A DNA stretch of 64,000 nucleotides from Paenibacillus tundrae (GCF_030812775.1 NZ_JAUSTI010000015.1:62001-126000), one strand, 5' to 3'; counted from the stretch's first letter, positions 24,887 through 33,808 are shown. Translations and numbers: made by a program. The notes: generated by a model from the letters alone, not told the origin.

Positions 24887-25891
24887 ATGCCCTACACTGC
24901 AAGTAGTGAACGATACAGTGAAATGAACTATGTCCGCTCCGGTAAATCCGGAATTAAGCTGCCTCAGATTGCATTAGGATTATGGCAAAATTTTGGCGAC
25001 AATCGCACCATGGATGTTCAGACAGAAATGATCCTTCGTGCCTTCGATCTGGGTATTAATCATTTTGATCTGGCTAACAATTATGGACCACCTCCTGGAT
25101 CGGCAGAGGAGAACTTTGGTGTGATCTATAAAAAGCATCTGCGTCCTTACCGGGATGAACTGTTGATTTCAAGCAAGGCGGGATATCATATGTGGGAAGG
25201 TCCTTACGGCGAATGGGGTTCTCGCAAAAACTTGATTGCTAGCCTCGATCAAAGTCTCAGCAGAATGGGACTTGAGTATGTCGATATTTTCTACCACCAC
25301 CGTCCAGACCCTGAGACACCACTTGAAGAAACGATGGCTGCTCTTGATCATATTGTAAGACAAGGAAAAGCTCTGTACGTGGGCTTGTCCAACTATAATG
25401 CTGAGCAGACCCAAGAAGCGGTTACCATTCTTCGCCGTCTGGGCACACCGTGTCTGGTTCACCAACCGAACTACTCCATGCTGAATCGCTGGATTGAGGG
25501 TGGTCTTCAGGATGTGTTGGATGAACAAGGCGTGGGTTCGATTGCATTCTGCCCTCTTGGCCGCGGACAGTTAACGAATAAGTATGTTGAGAAGATTATT
25601 GCAGAACGGGCTAACCCAACAGGGAATTTGAAAGTAGAGGCTTATACCGACGAACGGATTGCCAAGTTCGAAGCGCTTCAGGCTGTTGCTGAACGTAGAG
25701 GACAGACGATATCCCAGCTTTCACTAAACTGGATTCTACGTGGCAACCGTGTGACCTCAGCTCTGATCGGTGCAAGCCGCGTGTCACAGATCGAAGAGAA
25801 TGTGGCAGCTCTCAAGGCTCCTGAATTAACAACCGAAGAGCTGAACGAGATCGATCGCATCTTAGAGGGAATTGGGAATTACCCTTGGTAA
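24887..25891 (+). CDS. Aldo/keto reductase, YghZ/Gpr type (334 aa)
   Basis: The start PYTASSERYSEMNYVRSGKSGIKLPQIALGLW matches the L-glyceraldehyde-3-phosphate reductase (YghZ/Gpr) branch of NADPH-dependent aldo/keto reductases. Catalytic residues are visible in FDLANNYGPP (Asp and Tyr), the lysine in LISSKAGY and the histidine in YHHRPD. The C-terminal cofactor loop includes LIGASRVSQIEEN. The physiological substrate is open; relatives reduce methylglyoxal and glyceraldehyde 3-phosphate. It faces an AraC regulator, and two terminators in a row follow. Confidence 0.88.
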   Translation: MPYTASSERYSEMNYVRSGKSGIKLPQIALGLWQNFGDNRTMDVQTEMILRAFDLGINHFDLANNYGPPPGSAEENFGVIYKKHLRPYRDELLISSKAGYHMWEGPYGEWGSRKNLIASLDQSLSRMGLEYVDIFYHHRPDPETPLEETMAALDHIVRQGKALYVGLSNYNAEQTQEAVTILRRLGTPCLVHQPNYSMLNRWIEGGLQDVLDEQGVGSIAFCPLGRGQLTNKYVEKIIAERANPTGNLKVEAYTDERIAKFEALQAVAERRGQTISQLSLNWILRGNRVTSALIGASRVSQIEENVAALKAPELTTEELNEIDRILEGIGNYPW

Positions 25892-25936
25892 TGTGATAGC
25901 AAAGTGAGGTCGTAAAGAGTAAGTTCGTAATTGGAG

Positions 25937-25967
25937 AGCGCCTTTCTATGTAGAGAAAGGCGCTTTT
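25937..25967 (+). terminator. Terminator 1 after aldo/keto reductase
   Basis: A near-perfect 11-bp stem (AGCGCCTTTCT with AGAAAGGCGCT) is followed by a short T run. Confidence 0.8.
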
Positions 25968-26011
25968 GGTTATAAACATTGGAATTTGGTGTAACCTGTT
26001 AATAAAGAGTT

Positions 26012-26047
26012 AATAACAGCCGACAGATAGGCTGTTATTTTTTATTT
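26012..26047 (+). terminator. Terminator 2 before the acyl-CoA synthetase gene
   Basis: AATAACAGCC pairs with GGCTGTTATT and is followed by TTTTATTTTT. Confidence 0.85.
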
Positions 26048-26142
26048 TTGTAATGAGAATTCAGTTCATAGCACCTGGTCCTAGGATTTGAGGTATAATA
26101 TATAGATGCTTTACATTTTGAAACATGAAGGAGAGGCTCCAT

Positions 26143-27735
26143 TTGAACTTTGAACAGTGGATTTCGCCTGAAAGCTATAACCTGACATCCGAGATGGAGA
26201 ATCACCCGTCAGATCGGATTGCACTTAGATGGCTCAGCGATCATCAAGAGTTGGAAGAGATCACATACGGTGATTTATTTAAGCAAGCCAACCGTCTTGC
26301 TGGTGGATTACGTGACTTAGGACTGGAGAAGGGTGATAGAGTACTGGTCATGGTACCACGCCGTATTATTGCCTATGTCATTTACATTGCTTGCCTGAAG
26401 CTGGGCATTGCGGTGATCCCTTCTTCCGAGATGCTGCGAGCGAAGGATTTGGAATACCGTCTGCGGCACTCTGAAGCCCGTGCAGTAATTGTGTGGTCTG
26501 AGACAACAGCAGAAGTGGAGAAGATGAACGCAGACCTGCCATCCCTCGCACACCGGATCGTTGCATCACCTCATGGTGAAACTGGCGTACCGGCTGAAGG
26601 CTGGCTGAACGTGGAACAGTTAATGCAAGGTCAATCGGATGAGATGGCTGCGGTAGAAACACATCGTGATGATATCGCGATTCTTGCTTACACCTCAGGA
26701 ACAACTGGTAATCCCAAAGGAGTTGTACATAGCCATGGTTGGGGATATGCTCACCTGCGGATCGCTTCTTCATTATGGCTGGATATCCAACCATCAGATA
26801 CCGTATGGGCAACCGCAGCACCTGGATGGCAAAAATGGATCTGGAGTCCATTCCTCTCTGTTCTCGGAAGAGGTGCAACAGGTCTGGTCTACAACGGTTC
26901 ATTCCAGCCGAAGCGTTACCTACAACTCATGCAGGAACATGAGATCAGTGTGCTCTGTTGTACACCGACGGAATATCGATTAATGGCAAAAACAGATGAT
27001 CTGGGACATTATGACTTGTCCAAGCTTCGTAGTGCCGTATCTGCTGGTGAGCCGCTTAATCAGGAGGTTATTGAGATCTTCCAACGTCATTTCAACCTCA
27101 CGATTCGCGACGGATATGGACAGACTGAAAGTACGTTGCTTATTGGAAGCTTAAGCGGTGCGCCTATTCGAATTGGCTCCATGGGTCAATCCATCACACC
27201 AGAGCTGATTGAGATTATTGATGAAGATGGGCATCCGCAGCCAGCAGGACAAGTTGGAGATATCGCGGTCCATAAAGACATGCCTGCTTTGTTCCGCGAG
27301 TATTATCAAGATGCAGGACGCAAGGAAGCCAGCCAACGGGGCGATTATTTTGTAACAGGAGATCGCGCACGTAAGGATGAAGAAGGCTACTTCTGGTTTG
27401 AAGGCCGTAGTGACGACATTATTATCAGCTCAGGGTATACGATTGGGCCATTTGAAGTCGAAGAAGCTCTTATGAAGCATGCGAGCGTGAAGGAATGTGC
27501 GGTGGTGGCGAGCCCAGATGAGATCCGAGGGCATGTGGTGAAAGCCTTTGTCGTTCTTAGAGATGAATCATTGGCTTCAACGGAACTGGTACGTGAGTTG
27601 CAAAACCATGTCAAAGAATGGACAGCACCTTACAAATATCCACGTAAAATTGAATTCGTCACTGATCTGCCAAAAACAAACTCAGGTAAGATTCGCCGAA
27701 TTGAACTGCGTGAGCAGGAAAAACGAAACGTATAA
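26143..27735 (+). CDS. mbcS: Acyl-CoA synthetase, AMP-forming, MbcS type (530 aa)
   Basis: AMP-binding enzymes of this type activate medium-chain and branched-chain carboxylic acids to CoA thioesters. Motifs are the P-loop YTSGTTGNPKG about residue 185, DGYGQTES, the ATP-binding VTGDRARKDEEGYFWFEGRSDD, and the catalytic lysine in TNSGKIRRIEL near the end. TTG 26143 is chosen because AAGGAG (26128-26133) is 9 bases before it; the ATG at 26125 lies ahead of that site. A TATAAT hexamer at 26094 may be the -10. An aminopeptidase gene follows 49 bases later. Confidence 0.82.
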   Translation: MNFEQWISPESYNLTSEMENHPSDRIALRWLSDHQELEEITYGDLFKQANRLAGGLRDLGLEKGDRVLVMVPRRIIAYVIYIACLKLGIAVIPSSEMLRAKDLEYRLRHSEARAVIVWSETTAEVEKMNADLPSLAHRIVASPHGETGVPAEGWLNVEQLMQGQSDEMAAVETHRDDIAILAYTSGTTGNPKGVVHSHGWGYAHLRIASSLWLDIQPSDTVWATAAPGWQKWIWSPFLSVLGRGATGLVYNGSFQPKRYLQLMQEHEISVLCCTPTEYRLMAKTDDLGHYDLSKLRSAVSAGEPLNQEVIEIFQRHFNLTIRDGYGQTESTLLIGSLSGAPIRIGSMGQSITPELIEIIDEDGHPQPAGQVGDIAVHKDMPALFREYYQDAGRKEASQRGDYFVTGDRARKDEEGYFWFEGRSDDIIISSGYTIGPFEVEEALMKHASVKECAVVASPDEIRGHVVKAFVVLRDESLASTELVRELQNHVKEWTAPYKYPRKIEFVTDLPKTNSGKIRRIELREQEKRNV

Positions 27736-27784
27736 CTGAGATCTAGAATCACTTTAAAATCTTGAAACAGGAGTGAATATATTC

Positions 27785-29029
27785 ATGAGCGCATTTGAAC
27801 AATCTTTTGAAAAATCGCTAGAACAATATGCCGAGTTGGTAGTCAAAGTCGGTGTGAATATTCAGAAAGGACAAGACCTGTTGGTCACTGCACCAATCGA
27901 GACATTAGAGTTCACCCGCTTGATCGTACAGAAGGCATATGCGGCTGGTGCAAAGTATGTGCAAGTAGACTTTGATGACGATAATATTACTCGCAGCCGT
28001 TTCGAGCACGGTTCGGATGATAGCTTTGATTACTATCCTGCTTGGAAAGGCGACATGATGGAACGATTCGCTGAAGCAGGTGGAGCGACATTAACGATTA
28101 AAGTTCCTGACCCTGAGCTGTATAAAGGTATTGACTCAGACAAGGTTTCCCGTGCAACAAAGGCTGCTGCGGAGGCACGCAAAGGATATTCCAAATACAC
28201 GCGTAACCATGACATTAGCTGGTGCTTGATCAAAGCGCCAACGAAGGCTTGGGCAAACAAAGTCTTTGCGGATATACCGGAAGAAGATCGCATTAACGTG
28301 ATGTGGGAAACGATCTTCAAAATGAACCGTGTTGACGGCGGAGATGCTGTGCAGAACTGGAGAGAGCACCTGGATACACTCAATACCATGAGCGATTTGT
28401 TAAACAAGAAAAATTACAAGAGTCTGCACTACCGGGCACCGGGAACCGACTTGAAGATTGAACTCGTCGACAACCACATCTGGGGCGGTGGCGGCAGCGA
28501 AAATAAACAAGGGGTCTACACCGTGGCAAATATGCCGACGGAAGAGGTATTCACAATGCCTAAGCGCAGTGGTGTGAATGGTTATGTTAGTAGTACCATG
28601 CCGCTGAATCTGAACGGACAGCTTGTAGACCAGATGCGAATTACGTTTAAGGATGGACAGGTTGTTGCTTATACAGCAGCATCTGGTGAAGAGCATCTGA
28701 AAAACCTGTTTGCTACAGATGAAGGTGCACGCTATCTCGGTGAAGTAGCACTGGTGCCGCATGATTCTCCAATCTCTAACCTGAATCGCATCTTCTACAA
28801 CACCGGTATTGACGAGAATGCTTCCTGTCATTTGGCTGTCGGAAGTGCATACCCGTTCAACATGAAGAATGGCACGTCCATGTCCAATGAAGAATTGCTT
28901 CAACATGAATGTAATGTGAGTCTGACACATGTGGACTTCATGATCGGCTCTGCAGAGCTTGATATTGATGGTGAATTGCAAGATGGAACGATCGAACCGG
29001 TATTCCGCAAAGGTAACTGGGCATTCTAA
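27785..29029 (+). CDS. M29 family metallo-aminopeptidase (AmpS/aminopeptidase T type, 414 aa)
   Basis: M29 aminopeptidases are cytosolic two-metal enzymes that remove N-terminal residues. Features match: YAELVVKVGVNIQKGQDLLV near the start, the SENKQGVYTVANMPTEEVFTMP glutamate region about residue 240, and the C-terminal metal ligands in GIDENASCHLAVGSAYP and LTHVDFMIGSAELDIDG. Length matches the roughly 410-residue family. ATG 27785 is chosen over GTG 27773, because the AGGAG directly abuts that GTG. It probably shares a transcript with mbcS; a strong terminator follows. Confidence 0.87.
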   Translation: MSAFEQSFEKSLEQYAELVVKVGVNIQKGQDLLVTAPIETLEFTRLIVQKAYAAGAKYVQVDFDDDNITRSRFEHGSDDSFDYYPAWKGDMMERFAEAGGATLTIKVPDPELYKGIDSDKVSRATKAAAEARKGYSKYTRNHDISWCLIKAPTKAWANKVFADIPEEDRINVMWETIFKMNRVDGGDAVQNWREHLDTLNTMSDLLNKKNYKSLHYRAPGTDLKIELVDNHIWGGGGSENKQGVYTVANMPTEEVFTMPKRSGVNGYVSSTMPLNLNGQLVDQMRITFKDGQVVAYTAASGEEHLKNLFATDEGARYLGEVALVPHDSPISNLNRIFYNTGIDENASCHLAVGSAYPFNMKNGTSMSNEELLQHECNVSLTHVDFMIGSAELDIDGELQDGTIEPVFRKGNWAF

Positions 29030-29132
29030 TTGGTTCATAAACTAATTACATGATCGTACGAGGGTACTGATAAAAGATGATTAATATAAGAGAGTTTGTA
29101 TAAGGATATTGCTACAACCGTGTTAAGGGAGA

Positions 29133-29162
29133 AGTGACTTCGGTAAACGAAGTCACTTTTTC
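29133..29162 (+). terminator. Terminator after M29 aminopeptidase
   Basis: A perfect 10-bp stem (AGTGACTTCG with CGAAGTCACT) with a 5-base loop is followed by Ts. Confidence 0.9.
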
Positions 29163-29234
29163 TATTTCTATTCATTAGTGAGCTTAATGAAAAAGCAATT
29201 TAATAGAGTTACCGTCCTACTGACATACAAGAGT

Positions 29235-29696
29235 TTAGACCAACTTTACAGGTACACAAATCTCACAGAAATGATTTTTCAGAAGCTGATAGCGGTATCG
29301 TTCCATAACCGGTTTGGTATGATCGAGCGTGTGATGATTTTTTTGCAAATGGGGGATGATCTCATTCCATGCTTGCTGCATATCCTCTGCCGTGTGTCTG
29401 ACCTTACAGATCAGGTACTCTCCGCCAGACAGCTCACTCGTTTCGACAGCATCAGAATGCACAGGCTCAAGTTCAGTCATGACAATAGCTGCATCGTATC
29501 TACAATGCTGTGCAGGTGTGCTAGCCGGGTCATCCTGCGGAATGCCGAGTAGAATAGCTGATTCGGTGAGTAGCTCCTGATCATTCGCCCATTGTTTTAA
29601 CCTATCCATAGCCTCTACATTGCCTGCCCCGTAAGGACCGACCTGACGGACATAAGCAATGCGATACGATTGCAGCGTTTCGAAATACATTTCCAT
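29235..29696 (-). CDS. GyrI-like small-molecule-binding domain protein (153 aa)
   Basis: The sequence fits stand-alone GyrI/AraC-effector-binding-like domains: a first strand LQSYRIAYVRQVGPYG, the middle LLGIPQDDPASTPAQHCRYDAAIVM and the second half GGEYLICKVRHTAEDMQQAWNEII. The domain binds aromatic or drug-like ligands in relatives, and in GyrI/SbmC protects DNA gyrase. No DNA-binding domain is attached. It stands alone on the minus strand, with its stop 70 bases from the preceding terminator. Function beyond ligand binding is not claimed. Confidence 0.8.
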   Translation of the reverse strand: MEMYFETLQSYRIAYVRQVGPYGAGNVEAMDRLKQWANDQELLTESAILLGIPQDDPASTPAQHCRYDAAIVMTELEPVHSDAVETSELSGGEYLICKVRHTAEDMQQAWNEIIPHLQKNHHTLDHTKPVMERYRYQLLKNHFCEICVPVKLV

Positions 29697-29872
29697 TGGA
29701 TAGCTTCCTCTCTATATTGATTTCTGTTACATGTTGGATAGTAACATGTTATAAAAAAAATTACACAACTGAATCAATTACATAATACCTTTAGCTGCTT
29801 AAATCAAGGTTGGATATAGATCAAAACGGTTTAATTTGTCTATATCTAGTTACAAAAAATTCGTTTTAATGA

Positions 29873-30111
29873 GTTGAAGAAGCATGGAGACAGTGGGATC
29901 AGCTCCATGCCCGTGCACTTGAGATGATGGCTGAGGCGCATCCTGATGAAGATGTGAATGAATTAGTTTTGGCTGATGCTGAATTCCAGCCTGATCGTTA
30001 TTTCCGTTTAGGTTATGATGCGGGAGATACTCCAGCTGGGCAATTATATATCTATGCGAGTTTGATGGTAACTTGGAGGTTGCAAACGATCTAGTCTATG
30101 AAACGTATTGA
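29873..30111 (+). pseudogene. Frameshifted 3' remnant of an unidentified gene
   Basis: A frame starting after a stop at 29870 reads EEAWRQWDQLHARALEM, then ADAEFQPDRYFRLGYDAGDTPAGQLYIYAS, and breaks at about 30060. One frame over, it continues as FDGNLEVANDLVYETY and stops at 30109-30111. A single lost base (probably one T of a TTT run) explains the break. No start codon is present, so the 5' part is also missing. The reading is clearly protein-like but I do not recognise the family with confidence. Confidence 0.65.
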
Positions 30112-30180
30112 GGACATCCACGATTAAAATTGATAGATTCATGTATGAAAATAGAACATGATATGATCTATCTGTATTCA

Positions 30181-30225
30181 AAAAGGCTATTCCCAGATAA
30201 GCGTGGTCTGGTGAATAGCCTTTTA
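30181..30225. terminator. Bidirectional terminator
   Basis: AAAAGGCTATTC pairs with GAATAGCCTTTT, giving runs of A and T at both ends, between the remnant and the convergent nitroreductase gene. Confidence 0.8.
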
Positions 30226-30275
30226 TTCGAATATCTCAGATGAAATCGGATTAAAGTACGGTGGTCAATCTGATG

Positions 30276-30908
30276 TTATTCGGCACTCATTTTGTTGAAG
30301 CTAACATATTCATGAATCGGTTTACGATAACCACGAGGGCGCTGCTTGGCTTCGGACTTTTTGCCCATGGTGATCAGCATCGCAGGTACATAATGTGCAG
30401 GAATATCCAAGCTACGTTGTAGCTCTTCAGCGTCAAAGCCGATCATCGGGCAGGTATCCCAGCCACGATCCTGTGCGATCAGCATCAATTGCATGGCAGA
30501 CAGGCTGGCATTGCGAATCGCATCCTCACGTTGGAAGAACTTGCCGCGTGTTTCATAAAATTCAATGACGCTCTGCGATTCCTGTTCATATTGGAACGGG
30601 GTGAGAGCCCCGAGATTCAACAGACCTTCGTTAATTGTCCGGATATGGTGGTGTGCGTTGACATCGCCTAAGACGACAATTACAGCTGAGGCTGTTTTTA
30701 CTTTATACTGCTGGGAAGCTTCATAGACTTTCTCTTTCTGTGCGGCATCTGTAACCACCAGATAGTGCGTATGTTGCAGGTTGAAGGCAGAGGGTGCAAA
30801 TTTATTTAACGCGAACATTTCTTCCAATTCAGCTTCAGAAATCTCAATCCCCTCTTCAAAAATAACGGCCGATCTACGCTCTTTGATTAATTTCTCCAGC
30901 TCACTCAT
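30276..30908 (-). CDS. Nitroreductase family protein, FMN-dependent NAD(P)H oxidoreductase (210 aa)
   Basis: This belongs to the NfsB-like fold. The N-terminal KLIKERRSAVIFEEG carries the RRS FMN-phosphate motif, KFAPSAFNLQHTHYLVV the second flavin-contact segment, and the C-terminal MLITMGKKSEAKQRPRGYRKP the usual end. It resembles Bacillus YodC/YdgI enzymes, which reduce nitro compounds and quinones and are often controlled by thiol-sensing MarR/DUF24 repressors. An inverted repeat lies about 50 bases upstream. No regulator gene is adjacent. Confidence 0.86.
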   Translation of the reverse strand: MSELEKLIKERRSAVIFEEGIEISEAELEEMFALNKFAPSAFNLQHTHYLVVTDAAQKEKVYEASQQYKVKTASAVIVVLGDVNAHHHIRTINEGLLNLGALTPFQYEQESQSVIEFYETRGKFFQREDAIRNASLSAMQLMLIAQDRGWDTCPMIGFDAEELQRSLDIPAHYVPAMLITMGKKSEAKQRPRGYRKPIHEYVSFNKMSAE

Positions 30909-30952
30909 GGTAGGTTACCTCGCTTATGTATGTTTTATAAACTGACTATAAC

Positions 30953-30977
30953 ACACTTAGTTACTTTATGTAAGTGT
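30953..30977. promoter_or_regulatory. Inverted repeat in the nitroreductase upstream region
   Basis: ACACTTA and TAAGTGT are perfect 7-base arms 11 bases apart, with a second TTAC...GTAA pair inside. This is a candidate repressor site between the nitroreductase gene and the divergent small gene at 31040. Confidence 0.45.
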
Positions 30978-31039
30978 TATTTTCGAATAAGACAAGGTGG
31001 GTTTGCCATATTGTAAAATAAAACAGTCTGAGGTGATTC

Positions 31040-31279
31040 ATGAAAACCTTCATTACACGTCTAAAAACAATGAATGCTCATCCTGAATTCCGGGTGTATG
31101 TCATTGAATCCTCTGCCATAAAACGTTTTTTCGTCTTGGAAATTATTTTGGGAACTCTCGTATATAATCTTGCTCTGTACTTATCTCACAATGCATTGTT
31201 AGCCGGAGTCGGTTCCTGGGCTGGGACAGAAGGCGTGAAACGATTGCCTGTAGTGTTCAAAAGAATAGCTTTTGCATGA
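31040..31279 (+). CDS. Small hypothetical protein with one membrane helix (79 aa)
   Basis: An ATG with TGAGGTG about 7 bases upstream opens a 79-codon frame. The product has a basic N-terminus (MKTFITRLKTMN), one hydrophobic helix at about residues 30-50 (FFVLEIILGTLVYNLALYL) and a basic C-terminal tail. It shares its upstream region with the nitroreductase gene. No family is recognised. Confidence 0.5.
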   Translation: MKTFITRLKTMNAHPEFRVYVIESSAIKRFFVLEIILGTLVYNLALYLSHNALLAGVGSWAGTEGVKRLPVVFKRIAFA

Positions 31280-31351
31280 CTAGCTGTGATGACAACGTAA
31301 TGGATGATGGAGAAGTACGTGATTGGGTGTACGTAAGAATAATGAAATAGG

Positions 31352-31387
31352 GGAGCAAAAAGAGATATCAATACCTCTTTTTGCTCC
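31352..31387. terminator. Perfect 13-bp hairpin
   Basis: GGAGCAAAAAGAG pairs exactly with CTCTTTTTGCTCC around a 10-base loop. The T run is within the stem rather than after it, so strength as a terminator is uncertain. Confidence 0.6.
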
Positions 31388-31491
31388 AATCATAGCTGAT
31401 CTATATGGATGATGAGCATAGGTAGTGTCCTGCCACCAACAGCCTTTAATCCATTAGATGATATTAATGAATGTGTCTGGTGTTGCTGAGC

Positions 31492-32265
31492 TTATATGGC
31501 ACGCTCTAAATATTGTTCAAGCGTCAGTTTCTGACTTGTAATTTCACCTGCGATATATACGCCGACATAACGTACATGCCATGGCTCATACGAATAACCT
31601 GTTAATTTTTCCTGATCTTTGCCATAACGAATGATGAATCCGTATTTGTGCGCATTAGCTTTCAGCCACTTACCTTCTTTGGTATTGCCGAAGCTTTGCT
31701 GCAGATCGTAACCAGCAGAGGCGCTGGATATATCCATGGCAAGTCCAGTCTGATGCTCACTCTGACCTGGACGAGCGCTTGTTTTATTCGCAACGGCTTC
31801 CCCTTTAATACTCGCATTGCGGTCAAAGATAGACTTCTGAGTGGCATAAGAGCGGTATCCTGACACGGCTTTGATATCTATGCCGTCTTTTTTTGCAGCA
31901 GCAAACAATTTCTCAATCGCAGTCGCGGCAACCTTACGCATTTGCTTCTTCGGGCTGGAACCAGAGAAGCTAAACGGAATATTAGGCACAACTAGATCTT
32001 GAGGTGTGTAAGTAGAAGGTAGATTTCTCTTTTTGTTAACAAGCACGACCGTGCTAGAAACATTTGTTACAGTTGCTACATTTTTAATAGTTTTAATCGT
32101 ACGTCCTGGTGCATTATCATGCAGAAACTGTGTGAAGCTAGAGCTTGCAGCAGATGCTACTGGAGTCAGTGTATGATTTAGTGGGAACGTAGTAAATGCA
32201 GAGCCGGCTACTACAGAGCCAACAAGTATAGTAGAAATAATGGATTTGCGAGACAAAGATTTCAT
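31492..32265 (-). CDS. Exported D-alanyl-D-alanine carboxypeptidase, VanY/M15B family (257 aa)
   Basis: M15B peptidases trim the terminal D-Ala of peptidoglycan stems. A signal peptide spans about residues 1-40 (basic start, then ISTILVGSVVAGSAFTTF). The zinc and catalytic motifs are present: SGYRSYATQ, SEHQTGLAMDIS (His and Asp ligands) and EPWHVRYVG (catalytic Glu-Pro-Trp-His). AGGAGG precedes the ATG. The protein has no extra SLH or LysM domain. It stands alone and faces a gap of about 290 bases before the HesB-like gene. Confidence 0.88.
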   Translation of the reverse strand: MKSLSRKSIISTILVGSVVAGSAFTTFPLNHTLTPVASAASSSFTQFLHDNAPGRTIKTIKNVATVTNVSSTVVLVNKKRNLPSTYTPQDLVVPNIPFSFSGSSPKKQMRKVAATAIEKLFAAAKKDGIDIKAVSGYRSYATQKSIFDRNASIKGEAVANKTSARPGQSEHQTGLAMDISSASAGYDLQQSFGNTKEGKWLKANAHKYGFIIRYGKDQEKLTGYSYEPWHVRYVGVYIAGEITSQKLTLEQYLERAI

Positions 32266-32413
32266 GATGTGTGTTCCTCCTCGGTTATATCAATCTATAT
32301 ACCGAGTATACTAGAGGATTATATCCATAGGTTCTCCAATTGTTTCCGAGTTGTAAACAAAGTTTATTAATCTTCTATTTTGATTGATAATAGAGATGGA
32401 GGGAATGGATTAA

Positions 32414-32461
32414 ATGGAAGAAACGATGGAAGAGATGCAAAAGGAGATAGAGTTACAATAA
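32414..32461 (+). CDS. Possible 15-codon micro-ORF
   Basis: GGAGGG followed about 9 bases later by ATG opens a 15-codon frame, MEETMEEMQKEIELQ, ending in TAA, and a perfect terminator begins 19 bases after. The peptide is strongly charged and helix-prone. It could be a tiny gene or chance purine-rich sequence; there is no further support. Confidence 0.2.
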   Translation: MEETMEEMQKEIELQ

Positions 32462-32480
32462 AAGGATAAATAGATATAAA

Positions 32481-32511
32481 AAGACGTTGCAATAACTGCA
32501 ACGTCTTTTGG
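32481..32511. terminator. Terminator between VanY-side gap and HesB-like gene
   Basis: A perfect 11-bp stem (AAGACGTTGCA with TGCAACGTCTT) with a 5-base loop has Ts on the + side and As on the - side, so it can also serve the minus-strand HesB-like gene. Confidence 0.8.
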
Positions 32512-32554
32512 GTGCGAATGCACATCATCGCACTTCACTTAATGGACTGAGTGG

Positions 32555-32920
32555 TTATTTCAATGAACAAGCGTCGGATGCGCTTGAACTGCCAGCGGCT
32601 ACGGCGCGAATATCTCTCACACGCACGTTGCTGCTAAGTACACCAGCATCACTGCTTAATGTGAATGAGGCGTAATTTGGCTCTGAGTCCAGTTTCATCT
32701 GCTGTTCAAGGTTCAATTGCTGTTTGGGATCAACATAGAATGGAACCAGGTTGGTCTCAATCTGTTCATCTAGTGCAGCGGGTTCATCGATAAGCAAAAT
32801 GACAATGATTCCATTACAGCCGCATCCTTCGGTATCATAAAATACTTTGAAATACCCCGGCTGATCATTCAAGCTCTCTGTTAGCCGAGCAGCAGCATGA
32901 TCTGTAATTTGAATATGCAT
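32555..32920 (-). CDS. HesB/IscA-like (YqkB-type) protein (121 aa)
   Basis: The start IQITDHAAARLTESLNDQPGYFKVFYDTEGCGCNGIIVI is the HesB-like fold with a CGCNG cysteine pair, as in the YqkB group of Bacillota. Classical IscA/SufA proteins carry a C-terminal CGCG motif that binds the cluster; here the C-terminus has only one cysteine (DACSLK), so an iron-sulfur carrier role is unproven. A GGAG-type ribosome site precedes the ATG. It is monocistronic. Confidence 0.75.
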   Translation of the reverse strand: MHIQITDHAAARLTESLNDQPGYFKVFYDTEGCGCNGIIVILLIDEPAALDEQIETNLVPFYVDPKQQLNLEQQMKLDSEPNYASFTLSSDAGVLSSNVRVRDIRAVAAGSSSASDACSLK

Positions 32921-33144
32921 ATCGTTACACTCCTTTATAGGTTGACCGCAGTCATGAATGTAAATGGTTGAAACTTACTTCTTCTTTCATTATACCACTT
33001 TGGCAAAGAATCAACGCAATTTTTTGATCATGAGCGTGAAACGGAGGGTATTTAGTATTAGGCCTGATATTTATTAAAGGTTCAGCAAGATTGATTGCCG
33101 AAGTATGAAGTATTCGGATGTTAAACATAGAAAGGATGACAATG

Positions 33145-33753
33145 ATGACATTAAATTTACTCCAGCGTCAGGCAGGGACATGGACAACAGAACCGGTCGC
33201 TAGTCGGATGGATGGTGAACGGCTTATTGTAGAAGCGAAAGAAGGAAGTGATTTCTGGGAGAAGACCTTCTATGGATTCGTTCATCAAAGTGGACATGCT
33301 TTACTTGAACCTTGGGAGGACAACGAGGCGATTGAGGTTTCATTTGATCTGAACTCATTTACCGAATTGTACGATCAAGCAGGGCTGATGCTCTGGCATG
33401 GTTCGAATCAATGGATTAAGGCAGGTGTCGAAGTGAATGACGGCGTGGTTCATGTTGGTGCGGTCGTCACTGATACCTACTCGGATTGGTCGTTATCGCC
33501 TGTGCCCGAATGGGGTGGAAGGATCGTTACGATTCGCGCATCATATCATAACGAAGCTGTTGTGATTCGTGCCCGCACGGACGAGCATGCATGGCGAACG
33601 ATTCGGGTTGCCAGATTCGCATACGCTGAGAACAAACAAGCAGGGCCATTTTTGTGCTCACCGAAGCGTGCAGGATTTGAGGTTGCATTCACGAAGTGGA
33701 GATCAACAGCACCCGATGAGGATTTGCATACTGACCCGCCTATGTTAGATTGA
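33145..33753 (+). CDS. DUF1349 (concanavalin-like lectin fold) protein (202 aa)
   Basis: The protein matches DUF1349: GSDFWEKTFYGFVHQSGHALLEPWED, then FTELYDQAGLMLWHGSNQWIKAGVEVNDG and the C-terminal GPFLCSPKRAGFEVAFTKW. Such proteins adopt a jelly-roll fold and may bind carbohydrate; function is not established. AAAGGA fits ATG 33145 (or 33142) best; the ATG at 33136 overlaps the ribosome site and the one at 33118 has none. There is no signal peptide, so it is cytosolic. A terminator follows. Confidence 0.78.
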   Translation: MTLNLLQRQAGTWTTEPVASRMDGERLIVEAKEGSDFWEKTFYGFVHQSGHALLEPWEDNEAIEVSFDLNSFTELYDQAGLMLWHGSNQWIKAGVEVNDGVVHVGAVVTDTYSDWSLSPVPEWGGRIVTIRASYHNEAVVIRARTDEHAWRTIRVARFAYAENKQAGPFLCSPKRAGFEVAFTKWRSTAPDEDLHTDPPMLD

Positions 33754-33780
33754 ATGAATGGAATGTGGGCACACTCAAAA

Positions 33781-33808
33781 AAAGACGGTGCTGGATAGCC
33801 CCGTCTTT
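33781..33808 (+). terminator. Terminator after DUF1349 gene
   Basis: AAAGACGG pairs with CCGTCTTT around a 12-base loop. Confidence 0.7.

Noticed and set aside
28400..29038. 212-codon minus-strand frame opposite the M29 aminopeptidase
   Set aside because: Antisense to a well-conserved enzyme and without a start signal.
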